A stretch of DNA of 20,269 nucleotides from JACQNR01 sp049515175 (GTDB lineage: Bacteria; Acidobacteriota; Terriglobia; UBA7540): NCBI GenBank assembly GCA_049515175.1, contig JBEKUI010000049.1, positions 1 through 20,269 on the forward strand, given 5' to 3'. Shown here piece after piece: positions 1 through 6,904 of this stretch. The notes under the pieces are model-generated. The model was given only the letters and a program-made list of their open reading frames with translations, did no database searches and was not told where the DNA came from. How positions within the stretch are numbered: position 1 is the stretch's first letter; each line of letters opens with the position of its first letter. Made by a program: the position numbers and the translations under genes.

Positions 1-1
1 C

Positions 2-784
2 AGCGGATTCTCGCGGGAATTCTCCTCACTGGGCGCCGAACTCGGCCGCTGGACCGCGCAGGGCACGGGACAGTTCAACCAGGTGGACCACGCCGCAAGC
101 ACTCTCGCCGACCACTTCAATGTGAGTGTGAGCGCGGTCAGCAACACGCTCAACCGCAACCGCCAGGTTGCTCAGCTCTGGAAGACCGAACTCGTCGCGC
201 ATTTCGCGGAAGTGCTCAACACCAACGAAGTGCTTTCGAACAGCCTGGGGCGTAATTTTCTCCTCTTCGATACCGCGCTGGGCGTGAACCTCGCGAATGC
301 CGTCATCTGGCAGCGCTCCATCGGCGAAGCGTTTCGAAAGGCGGCGCTGGCGGCGGTCGGTTCCATCGCGCAGGAAGCGATTGTGCGCGCCATCTATTCC
401 ACGGCCCTGGGATTCTACATGCTCGCCATCCAGGACTATCGCGGCGCGGCGCTGGCCTTCCAGTCGGCGGCGATCTACGGCGCAGTGGGCGGGGCGGCGG
501 CCGTCGCGGGACGAGCCCTCGCCGCTTCCGACGTGAGCGAGGCCGGGGGCGGCAGCACGGGGCAACAATCCAAAAGCGCGGCGTCGAATTCGACTGTCTC
601 CGGATCCAGTCAGGCAACCGCGCAGGCAACGCAGCAGACGGTACAAGTGATTTTTCAGGGACCCGTGTATGGCGGCCAGGCGGGCGTGGATGAACTCGTG
701 CGTCACATCTCGCAAGCCGTCATGGACCGGGATGTGAATCTGGTGGCCTATACGACGGTGCGGCAGCCGGCCACGCGCGCGTAG
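2..784 (+). CDS. Phage tail tape-measure protein, C-terminal part (5' truncated by window edge)
   Basis: The reading frame is open from base 2 to a TAG at 782-784, so this is the C-terminal 260 residues of a longer protein. A GTG at base 83 is the first start-like codon in view, but the frame continues upstream in protein-like sequence and that codon is probably internal. The visible part has an amphipathic helical stretch, then Ala/Gly-rich hydrophobic segments (around GAALAFQSAAIYGAVGGAA), a Ser/Gln/Thr-rich linker, and a C-terminal block beginning VQVIFQGPVYGGQAGVDELV. That order of hydrophobic Ala/Gly segment, low-complexity linker and terminal beta-helix block is typical of tape-measure C-termini. 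Tape-measure proteins set tail length and enter the target membrane. The position just upstream of small tail and hub genes agrees. The stop codon lies inside a repeat element. Family assignment rests on architecture and context, not on a strict motif. Confidence 0.7.
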   Translation, partial: SGFSREFSSLGAELGRWTAQGTGQFNQVDHAASTLADHFNVSVSAVSNTLNRNRQVAQLWKTELVAHFAEVLNTNEVLSNSLGRNFLLFDTALGVNLANAVIWQRSIGEAFRKAALAAVGSIAQEAIVRAIYSTALGFYMLAIQDYRGAALAFQSAAIYGAVGGAAAVAGRALAASDVSEAGGGSTGQQSKSAASNSTVSGSSQATAQATQQTVQVIFQGPVYGGQAGVDELVRHISQAVMDRDVNLVAYTTVRQPATRA

Positions 785-829
785 GGGCGCGGCTTGCCGC
801 GCCCTGGGCGGAGCAAGCTCCGCCCCTAC
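781..829. repeat. 49-nt double-hairpin repeat, copy 1
   Basis: The element starts with GTAGGGGCG and ends with its reverse complement CGCCCCTAC (821-829). Inside are two perfect hairpins: GGGCGCGGC, TT, GCCGCGCCC at 785-804 and GGGCGGAGC, AA, GCTCCGCCC at 806-825. It fills the whole space between the tape-measure stop codon, which is the TAG of GTAGGGG, and the weak ribosome binding region GGTGAAG of the next gene. Copy 2 is at 5612-5660. It resembles REP-type palindromic repeats that are scattered through many bacterial genomes. A role in mRNA processing or attenuation within the operon is possible but not shown. Confidence 0.9.
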
Positions 830-838
830 GGTGAAGAC

Positions 839-1225
839 ATGGCAAATCCAAAACTCGTTTACACACCCGCAGGCGGAACAGAGCAGACGCTGAACTTCAC
901 CTTCCCCCCGCGCCAACTTCCGGGATATCAGAAGGTCGCCGTGCGGCATGACAACGTCTCGACCGCGGGCGTGCGCGAATCGGTACTCGAGCGGACGGAT
1001 GAATTCCTGGAATTCACCATGGAATTCATCAAGACGGGGACCGACCTCGCCAACTGGCAGTCGTTCCTCGATCACGCGCTGACCGGCGCAGCGTTCACCT
1101 ATTATCCCGACAGCGCCCAGGCGGCGTTCAGCATTTACCTGCTCGAAGACACCGAGGCGGCCATCAAGTGGAAAGCACCGGGGGTGTACACACTTTCGCT
1201 GAAGTTGAGGAAGCAGATTCTCTGA
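839..1225 (+). CDS. Small phage tail protein (distal tail/baseplate candidate)
   Basis: The protein is 128 residues and starts MANPKLVYTPAGGTEQ. I chose the ATG at 839 because it follows GGTGAAG (830-836) and because the upstream in-frame extension to 794 would read through the hairpin repeat. The sequence is beta-strand rich with a mid-protein acidic region (SVLERTDEFLEFTMEFIKTG) and a C-terminal strand ending VYTLSLKLRKQIL. This is the style of small tail-tube, distal-tail or adaptor proteins. It sits between the tape-measure protein and the hub-like genes, where distal tail proteins are usually encoded. I do not recognise a named family with certainty. The stop codon overlaps the start of the ATCGG repeat that follows. 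Confidence 0.6.
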   Translation: MANPKLVYTPAGGTEQTLNFTFPPRQLPGYQKVAVRHDNVSTAGVRESVLERTDEFLEFTMEFIKTGTDLANWQSFLDHALTGAAFTYYPDSAQAAFSIYLLEDTEAAIKWKAPGVYTLSLKLRKQIL

Positions 1226-1320
1226 TCGGATGATCGGTCGATCGGTTCATCGGGCCACCTGAACCGCACACGATGGCCCGGCGGACCCGCCGACCGATGA
1301 CCCGACGAATCGATAACGCG
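1224..1320. repeat. ATCGG/CCGAT-rich degenerate inverted repeat, array 1
   Basis: This junction is made of reiterated GATCGG, ATCGGTTCATCGGGCCA and, further on, TGGCCCGGCGG, CCGACCGATGACCCGACGAATCGAT. The left half (about 1224-1257) is ATCGG-oriented and the right half (about 1274-1313) is CCGAT-oriented, so the whole forms an imperfect inverted repeat. The TGA stop of the preceding gene (1223-1225) merges with the first GATCGG. There is no recognisable Shine-Dalgarno sequence before the ATG at 1321. The same repeat type fills the next junction. Confidence 0.8.
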
Positions 1321-1500
1321 ATGCTGACAACCAACGCCCAGTGGAACATCGAAAACGCCAAGCTGGTCAAGCGCCCGCTCTACACCGTTTTCATCGAGAA
1401 CTTACCGGAAGCGCTCACCACCTTCCGCGCCGAGGACCAGCAAGTGCAGTTCACCGGCTACGGCATTGGGGGGTATGGGACGAGTGGATACGGATACTGA
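1321..1500 (+). CDS. 59-aa tail protein fragment, probable N-terminus of a tail-hub protein
   Basis: The product is 59 residues, starting MLTTNAQWNIENAKLVKRP and ending in a Gly/Tyr-rich stretch GYGIGGYGTSGYGY. I prefer the ATG at 1321; the frame is open upstream to a possible ATG at 1273, but those codons lie in the ATCGG repeat and encode an Arg-rich, non-protein-like segment. The text KRPLYTVFIENLPEALTTFRAEDQ, split here as KRPLYTVFIENLP and EALTTFRAEDQ, reads like the first beta-strands of phage hub proteins. The gene is bracketed on both sides by ATCGG/CCGAT repeats. It may be a functional small protein or the detached first exon-like piece of the hub whose remainder is fused to the end of the next gene. 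Start uncertain, identity inferred. Confidence 0.5.
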   Translation: MLTTNAQWNIENAKLVKRPLYTVFIENLPEALTTFRAEDQQVQFTGYGIGGYGTSGYGY

Positions 1501-1613
1501 ACAATCGGGCGATCGGGCCATCGGCTCATCGCGCCATCAAAGAAGTTGGTCTCGAGAGATCCCTGATGGCAATGTGGCCCGATGGTTCGGTGGCCCGATG
1601 AATCGATGAACCG
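1501..1613. repeat. ATCGG/CCGAT-rich degenerate inverted repeat, array 2
   Basis: The left half (about 1503-1538) repeats ATCGGGCGATCGGGCCATCGG. The centre holds unrelated sequence around TTGGTCTCGAGAGATC. The right half (about 1584-1613) reads TGGCCCGATGGTTCGG, TGGCCCGATGAATCGATG, AACCG. The right half is nearly the reverse complement of the left half of array 1 at 1224-1257. The ATG of the next gene at 1614 is the ATG of a final CCGATGA unit, so the repeat provides the start codon. No Shine-Dalgarno sequence is visible. Confidence 0.8.
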
Positions 1614-4600
1614 ATGACAAAACGCGTCAAAGATTTCTGGCCCGGCGACTTCCAGCGCGATTTCGCGCAGACGCTTGCCTGGCTCATCGATCGGCAGAAC
1701 GCGCCGGCGGGGAACTGGCAGGCGAACGCGCTCGCCACGGGGACCACGCCGGCGATGTGGCAGTGCGGCATCGTTTCCTCCGCCGATTTCGCCGATTGCA
1801 CGCAGGCAGCCATTGAAAATATCGTCTTCGATGTGCCTCCGGGCGTCGTCGAGGATTCGATCTCGGCAGGGCCGGACGGGTTCCCCATCAATTACTCGCC
1901 GGTCGTCTTACCGGGCGGCCAGATCTTCCTGAACACCTTCCTGCTGACGGCGGCGATCACGGCGAGCGGCCGCTGCTTCTCGCTGCTCAATCCCGCCAGT
2001 CAATACCGCGTCGACCTCTTTGTTGGCACCGACGTCTGGTATTACAAGGGTTCGGCGGCGCTCAGCGATCTGGGCGGCGGGATGGCGGCGTGGTCCGCGG
2101 GCATCAGCTATGGCGGGACTCCCGGCGCGATGCTCGCCGTGCTCTATCCCACGTCGGTGGCGCAGCCCTCCTCCGGTTGGTTCGGCGCGACGCTTCCGGC
2201 GGGCTGGAAAGCCCACACCAACATGGGCGTCGGCACTAAGCTCGCTGACTACATCGGTCGCGTCTATTCCCAAACCGACATCGAGTATTTGAAGGAAGAC
2301 AGTCTGCCGGTGATCGTGCAGGACGCGCACCACGCGCGCGTCGGCTCGACCAAAGTCATGGGCACCGGCACTCCGACGATGCACATCGTTTACAACGACC
2401 CCGTCACAGGATGGCGCAGTGTCTTCTCGACGCTGCAACATCAAGCGGTGTTCGCCGATTTGCCGCGCTCGCTGGATATTCCAACCTCCGACCCGGCGTA
2501 CGTCCCGGACGTCACGATCACCAATTCCGCCGCCGTACAGAATCGTTCGTGGATTTACGACGCGGCGCTCACCATACTCGCTTACGTCTCCGCCGGGAAT
2601 TTTGCGGCCGCGCAACGCATCGTCACGAGGTTCAACAAGCTCCTCGACCGCCCGGAATATCTGGCGCAGACAACTCTCGAGAATTGTGAGGACGGCTCCA
2701 CCGCGCGATGGACGGCGGCGGGCGATCCCGGCGCGTCGATCACCATGTGGAACGATCCGCTGCGCGCACCCTTCGGTGGCGGAAAGCAGATGAAGTGCCA
2801 CGCCGCCGCGGCGGGCGACGCCTTCACCTACATCGGCCCGGCGGTCTATGGGTCCGGGCTGCCCGACTCGGCCGATCCCATCATCCAGTGGCAGTTCCGC
2901 GCCCCGTCGACCCTAACCTGGTATTTCGAGGTTGCGCTCGTCACGCAGCAAAATGCCGTGACCAAGTTGAGAGTGACGAGCGACGAGCCAGGGCCGCCCA
3001 CCTACGATGCGCCGAGCAAGACCATCACGTATCCCATCGGGCCGGGGAACGACGACTACCATTTCTACAAATTCGATCTTCAAGACCTCTGCGCCGAGCT
3101 GGCGAACGATATCTGGATTTCGACGACCGATTTCAAGGTGGTGCTTACGCAAGTGGGAGACCTCCATCTGGATAACCTCTCACTCGGCATCCCGCAGCCC
3201 GAGGGGTCGCTGAGCTTCAGCTACGACGTGTACAACGGCCTCCCCGACCAGGTGTACATCCGCACCGGCGCGATGGCCTGGGTGGCTTACGCCTACGCCC
3301 TCTATATGGAGGCCGCGGCCGACGCGTCTCCGGCGCTCTATCTCCAGAAGATGCTTAACTTCCTCCTGACGCTGGAGAGCACGGACGCGGATTTGCGCAA
3401 TGGCCTGCTGAAGGGCGGTTACGGGCAATACCTCGACCCGGGCTACCACTACGAGCCCGGCATGCGGCAATGGATTTCGACCGAGCACAACATCGACGCT
3501 TACTTTGCGTTCGTGCGCGCCGCCCGCGTTCTGCCCACCGCGACGGCGGAACTCCTCAAGCGCGGCCTGATCACGGGCGCGCAAGCGGCCTCACTCGGCG
3601 CCACGGGGACGACGGTCAGCGCGAAAGCCGAGAACATCAAGGCCAAGATCCTCTCGAACCTCTACGTTGCGCCCGGCGCCGACCCCGGCCACTTCGCGCA
3701 GGGGGTCAATGCCGACGGCACGCTCGATACCGCCGTGGCGCTCGACTCCGCGGGTTCGTGGGCGGCGATCTTTTGCCACGAGTTGGGCGAAGACACCAAA
3801 GCCGCCGAATGCCTGATGTTCATCCATCAGAAGCTCTTCCTGACCAACAAGACGATCGTCAAGTCGGACGTGAGCCAGACGTGGAACATGGCCTACGAGC
3901 AACTCACGCCGTTTGACGGCTTCAAGCCCTATGGCGCGGGCTATTCGAATCTGCCGGAAGCCGTGTGGGGCGAGGGGACGTGGGGAGTCATCAATGCCCT
4001 GCTGCGCTGCTACGGCCTCAGCGCTGTTCAAAGTTACTTCGCCGGCACGGAAGGTTCGCTCGATCAGTTCCTGAGCCGTCTGGCGCGGAGTCAGAAAACG
4101 ATCCTCACCACGACCGGCGAGGGTTCGTTGCTGAATTACTCGCTCGCCTCGCGCAGCCTGCCCTACGAGTTCAGCGTGTGGGCAGGAATCGGATCGACCG
4201 CCTGGATGTGGCTCACGGCTTGGAACCCCACGCTGTTGTTGGCATCCGCGACCTCGTGGGAGTGGCGGCCATATCTGAAAGTCCCGCAAGGCGTGCAGCA
4301 ATCCATCCGGCAACTCGAAGGCCAGGGCTCCATCGGCGCCTTGGAACTCGAAACCCTCGACGGCGCCGGCACCATGACGGCGCTCGCGAGTGGCGGCAAG
4401 CTGGAAGGCCGCAAGGTCACGCTCAAGGTCGGCTACCCCGGCATGAGCTCTTCCGATTTCGTCACCGTGGCGACGCAGGAAATCGAATCCGTCAGCCCGT
4501 TGCCTGACCTCACCGGATACGTCCTCCAGTGCCGCGACCTGACACGCAGCGCGAAGACCTGGATCTTCACGCGCAGCGACGACGGCGGGCCGGTCTCGAA

Positions 4601-5615
4601 CGACCACCCCCGAACTCTCCTGGCCAATCCGATGGACGTCGCATTCATGGTCTTCCAGAACGAACTGGGACTGGGCCAGGTGGCGGATCTCGCGGAATCG
4701 GCGTGGAACATCTACGATCCCGGGCAGTGGGACGCGGCAAACAGCGAGAATCCCACCCTCATCCGACCGAATCCGCTGCTCGATGTGGACCAGTTCCTTT
4801 TCTACCGTAACGGCATCTTCGCGGGTTACCAGTTTGAATTCACCTTCCGGCAAGCCACCGAGGCCAAGCAGTTTCTGGAGTACGAAATCTTCCGCGCCCT
4901 CGGCGGGTATCTCGTGGTGCTCGCCGATGGGCGGCTCTCGCCGCGCTTCTTCTATCCGCCCGTGAGCTTGGCCAATCTCTTCGCCTTCGACGAGCGCAAC
5001 ATCACGGTTCTGCCGGGCGTCGAGCGCGAACCCCTCATCAACGAGGTCACGTTCCGAATGGACTACGACGGGAGCAAATTCCAGACGGAGCTGTTGTTTG
5101 TGGATGCGCCGTCGCTGCAGCAATTCGGACTGGCTGGTCAGCACGTCATCGAGTCGAAAGGAATGACGCTTGCGCGGGGCGGCGCGGCGCTGGCGGGCTT
5201 GACGGCGACGCGCGTCTTCCGCCGCTACGCGGGCGTCGATCCGGTGAGCGGCGCGCCCCATGGCGGAGCGACCATCCTGACGGTGGAAAGCCACTTCATG
5301 ACCCTCACCGTGGAGGTGGGCGATTTTGTGTTTCTCTCGCACCCGCTGCTGCCCAATTTTGAAACTGGCCGCCGCGGGGTGACGAATCGAGTCTGCGAAG
5401 TCATCGAGAAACAGCCGAACTTTGGCGAGGGGACAATGACCTATCGCCTGCTCGATATGGGGTGGGTGGCAGGGAAAGGGTTCTCCCGCGTGGCGCCGCA
5501 GGGAACTCCCGCTTATCCGTCCGCCTCGAGCGCCGCCCGCACGCGCTACATGTTCATTTGCGGCGACACGACGGGCCAATACAGCGACGGCACGGTGGGA
5601 AAAACAATCTGGTAG
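1614..5615 (+). CDS. Large tail protein: glycosidase-like helical toroid fused to a tail-hub-like C-terminus
   Basis: The product is 1333 residues and has no signal peptide. Residues 1-300 are a beta-rich N-terminal region. From about 310 to 356 and again from about 534 to 873 the sequence has paired amphipathic helices (NRSWIYDAALTILAYVSAG; RTGAMAWVAYAYALYMEAA; WISTEHNIDAYFAFVRAARV; LPEAVWGEGTWGVINALLRC) typical of six-hairpin (alpha/alpha) glycosidase folds. A beta-sandwich-like segment (about 357-530, starting ENCEDGSTARW) interrupts the toroid and could bind carbohydrate. Residues about 880-1333 (EWRPYLKVPQGVQQSIRQLE onward, with GSIGALELETLDGAG and RKVTLKVGYPGMSSSDF) read like the body of a phage tail-hub protein. 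Together this suggests a baseplate hub carrying a polysaccharide depolymerase. Catalytic residues cannot be fixed by eye; Glu647 region (STEHN) and VWGEGTW are candidates. The start codon lies in a repeat and the TAG stop is in the second double-hairpin copy. Confidence 0.65.
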   Translation: MTKRVKDFWPGDFQRDFAQTLAWLIDRQNAPAGNWQANALATGTTPAMWQCGIVSSADFADCTQAAIENIVFDVPPGVVEDSISAGPDGFPINYSPVVLPGGQIFLNTFLLTAAITASGRCFSLLNPASQYRVDLFVGTDVWYYKGSAALSDLGGGMAAWSAGISYGGTPGAMLAVLYPTSVAQPSSGWFGATLPAGWKAHTNMGVGTKLADYIGRVYSQTDIEYLKEDSLPVIVQDAHHARVGSTKVMGTGTPTMHIVYNDPVTGWRSVFSTLQHQAVFADLPRSLDIPTSDPAYVPDVTITNSAAVQNRSWIYDAALTILAYVSAGNFAAAQRIVTRFNKLLDRPEYLAQTTLENCEDGSTARWTAAGDPGASITMWNDPLRAPFGGGKQMKCHAAAAGDAFTYIGPAVYGSGLPDSADPIIQWQFRAPSTLTWYFEVALVTQQNAVTKLRVTSDEPGPPTYDAPSKTITYPIGPGNDDYHFYKFDLQDLCAELANDIWISTTDFKVVLTQVGDLHLDNLSLGIPQPEGSLSFSYDVYNGLPDQVYIRTGAMAWVAYAYALYMEAAADASPALYLQKMLNFLLTLESTDADLRNGLLKGGYGQYLDPGYHYEPGMRQWISTEHNIDAYFAFVRAARVLPTATAELLKRGLITGAQAASLGATGTTVSAKAENIKAKILSNLYVAPGADPGHFAQGVNADGTLDTAVALDSAGSWAAIFCHELGEDTKAAECLMFIHQKLFLTNKTIVKSDVSQTWNMAYEQLTPFDGFKPYGAGYSNLPEAVWGEGTWGVINALLRCYGLSAVQSYFAGTEGSLDQFLSRLARSQKTILTTTGEGSLLNYSLASRSLPYEFSVWAGIGSTAWMWLTAWNPTLLLASATSWEWRPYLKVPQGVQQSIRQLEGQGSIGALELETLDGAGTMTALASGGKLEGRKVTLKVGYPGMSSSDFVTVATQEIESVSPLPDLTGYVLQCRDLTRSAKTWIFTRSDDGGPVSNDHPRTLLANPMDVAFMVFQNELGLGQVADLAESAWNIYDPGQWDAANSENPTLIRPNPLLDVDQFLFYRNGIFAGYQFEFTFRQATEAKQFLEYEIFRALGGYLVVLADGRLSPRFFYPPVSLANLFAFDERNITVLPGVEREPLINEVTFRMDYDGSKFQTELLFVDAPSLQQFGLAGQHVIESKGMTLARGGAALAGLTATRVFRRYAGVDPVSGAPHGGATILTVESHFMTLTVEVGDFVFLSHPLLPNFETGRRGVTNRVCEVIEKQPNFGEGTMTYRLLDMGWVAGKGFSRVAPQGTPAYPSASSAARTRYMFICGDTTGQYSDGTVGKTIW

Positions 5616-5660
5616 GGGCGGTTCGTAAACCGCCCTGGGCGCATCGCGATGCGCCCCTAC
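5612..5660. repeat. 49-nt double-hairpin repeat, copy 2
   Basis: It has the same length and frame as copy 1 at 781-829: GTAGGGGCG at 5612-5620, CGCCCCTAC at 5652-5660. The first hairpin is GGGCGGTT, CGTA, AACCGCCC (5616-5635) and the second is GGGCGCATC, GC, GATGCGCCC (5637-5656). The stem cores differ from copy 1 but remain base-paired, so the changes are compensatory. The TAG at 5613-5615 ends the 1333-aa gene. The element is followed directly by GAGGTG (5661-5666) and the ATG at 5671. Confidence 0.9.
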
Positions 5661-5670
5661 GAGGTGAACA

Positions 5671-6156
5671 ATGGCTCAGTTGAATTGGGCAACGGTTCCC
5701 GGCGCGGTCGATCTCCCCGACTCGAATCTGGCCGCCGACCAGCCGGTGACCGATTATTCGCTCACCAAGATCTCGAACAATGCCAAGTTTGCGGCGGTGC
5801 GGCCGGAGACCTTCTACGGCTGGTACAAGAACGGCGAGTCCGTGGCGCTGCCGGTGAGCGCCGTGGACGGCTACCACTACACGCGCCCGGAACTCGAGTA
5901 CGAAGTCGCGGCCTGGTGCTCGCGATCCCCCGCCGGAGACGCGGCGACGAATGGCGCGGCATCGAAACCCGCGCGCGCCAATGTCAACGATGCCGCCGGC
6001 ACGCTCTACCTGATGGACTTTTGGGTGGAGGAGAAGAACGAAGCGAACCCCGGCTTGGTCCACTGCGCAGTGAGCTACTGGGACAGCGGCACGGAGCGTG
6101 TCACGAACGGCGGCTTCGTGAAAGTGCGAACCATCGCGACAAGGCTGGCGGGATAG
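5671..6156 (+). CDS. 161-aa tail-module protein of unknown function
   Basis: The product starts MAQLNWATVPGAVDLPDSNL and ends VRTIATRLAG. The ATG at 5671 is preceded by GAGGTG at 5661-5666 with a 4-base spacer, which fixes the start. No signal peptide or membrane segment is visible. The middle (ESVALPVSAVDGYHYTRPEL, YEVAAWCSRSPAG) and the C-terminal beta-rich block (GTLYLMDFWVEEKNE; LVHCAVSYWDSGTERV) look like a compact beta-structured virion protein. It lies between the hub-like gene and a fibre/baseplate gene, so a baseplate or fibre-attachment role is the likeliest reading. I do not recognise the family. A GGAAGT-type inverted repeat follows the stop. Confidence 0.7.
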   Translation: MAQLNWATVPGAVDLPDSNLAADQPVTDYSLTKISNNAKFAAVRPETFYGWYKNGESVALPVSAVDGYHYTRPELEYEVAAWCSRSPAGDAATNGAASKPARANVNDAAGTLYLMDFWVEEKNEANPGLVHCAVSYWDSGTERVTNGGFVKVRTIATRLAG

Positions 6157-6164
6157 AGGTAGCA

Positions 6165-6228
6165 ACGGGAAGCAGGAACTAGCGAATAGGGCCCTACTTC
6201 CTACTTCCAACTTCCCACTTCCGATTTC
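6165..6228. repeat. GGAAGT-type purine/pyrimidine inverted repeat
   Basis: The left part is purine-rich (ACGGGAAGCAGGAACTAGCG and AATAGGGC). The right part is pyrimidine-rich, built from repeated CTTCC units: CCTACTTCCTACTTCC, AACTTCCCACTTCCG. The reverse complement of the right part (TGGGAAGTTGGAAGTAGG) aligns with the left part, so the block is an imperfect inverted repeat. It sits between two tail genes, downstream of the stop at 6154-6156 and just upstream of GAGG (6229-6232) and the ATG at 6239. It is unrelated in sequence to the other junction repeats. Confidence 0.75.
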
Positions 6229-6238
6229 GAGGTTTCCC

Positions 6239-6904
6239 ATGGCAATCGTCAGAACAGTTCTTCCCCGAAAGGGAATCATCCAACCCCGGCACGGCGACAG
6301 CTACGAGGCGGACATTGACACCAACTGGTCGCTCATTGATTCGCTGCTGCAAGACAGTGCGGACGTTCAGGCGGCGGTTCTCGCCGCCGGGACCGTCGAA
6401 GCGTGGCTCAAGGACCGTGGCGTGTGCGGCGTCATCTCCGGGTTCGCGCTCTCCACATCGGCCAGTCTCACGCCCGGGCTCGCCACCGGCATCCTTTACG
6501 CGCAGGGGAAGCGCTATGCGCCTGCCTCCGCGCCCAATCCCGGCCCGGCGCCCGCGGGCAGCACGTCCTACCTTTTCTTTAACAGCGCGGGCGGGTTCTA
6601 CTACAACCTGACGGGTTCGCCCACCACCGCCGGCGACGCCTTCCTGGGCAGCGTGGTTGCGGACGCCACGCACGTTACGGCAATCAGCAGCGCCACGAAG
6701 CTCTACGGCCAGGTGGCGGCGACGGCGGGCACGCCCGGCAATTTCACGCTCGCTCACGGCCTGGGCCACGCGCCGGCGGGCGCCCTGATTCAGATGACCT
6801 CGCCCGGCGCCCTCTGGTTTCAATCCGGAACAATGTACGACGGAACAAATCTCTATCTGGTGGCTTCGGACGCGGGAGTCACGGCGAAGGTGCTTCTATG
6901 GTGA
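6239..6904 (+). CDS. 221-aa tail fibre/baseplate-associated protein
   Basis: The product starts MAIVRTVLPRKGIIQPRHGD with GAGG about 6 bases upstream. The N-terminal 60 residues contain DIDTNWSLIDSLLQDSADVQ, the kind of short segment that opens phage fibre and baseplate-wedge proteins. Residues about 70-155 (ALSTSASLTPGLATGILYAQ; GSTSYLFFNSAGGFYYNL; DAFLGSVVADATHVTAIS) form a beta domain that recurs in the next gene. The C-terminus (LAHGLGHAPAGALIQMTSPG; LWFQSGTMYDGTNLYLVASD) is the kind of compact terminal knob seen in fibre proteins. The stop TGA at 6902-6904 overlaps the ATG of the next gene at 6898 by 7 bases, implying translational coupling. Confidence 0.7.
   Translation: MAIVRTVLPRKGIIQPRHGDSYEADIDTNWSLIDSLLQDSADVQAAVLAAGTVEAWLKDRGVCGVISGFALSTSASLTPGLATGILYAQGKRYAPASAPNPGPAPAGSTSYLFFNSAGGFYYNLTGSPTTAGDAFLGSVVADATHVTAISSATKLYGQVAATAGTPGNFTLAHGLGHAPAGALIQMTSPGALWFQSGTMYDGTNLYLVASDAGVTAKVLLW

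Noticed and set aside
26..1075. 349-codon - strand frame
   Set aside because: It spans the tape-measure end, the hairpin repeat and the small tail gene in antisense, with Arg/His-rich composition.
3591..5579. 662-codon open frame on the - strand
   Set aside because: It lies wholly opposite the 1333-aa tail gene, its translation is rich in Arg, His, Glu and Gly without domain-like patterns, and such mirror frames are expected in high-GC coding DNA.
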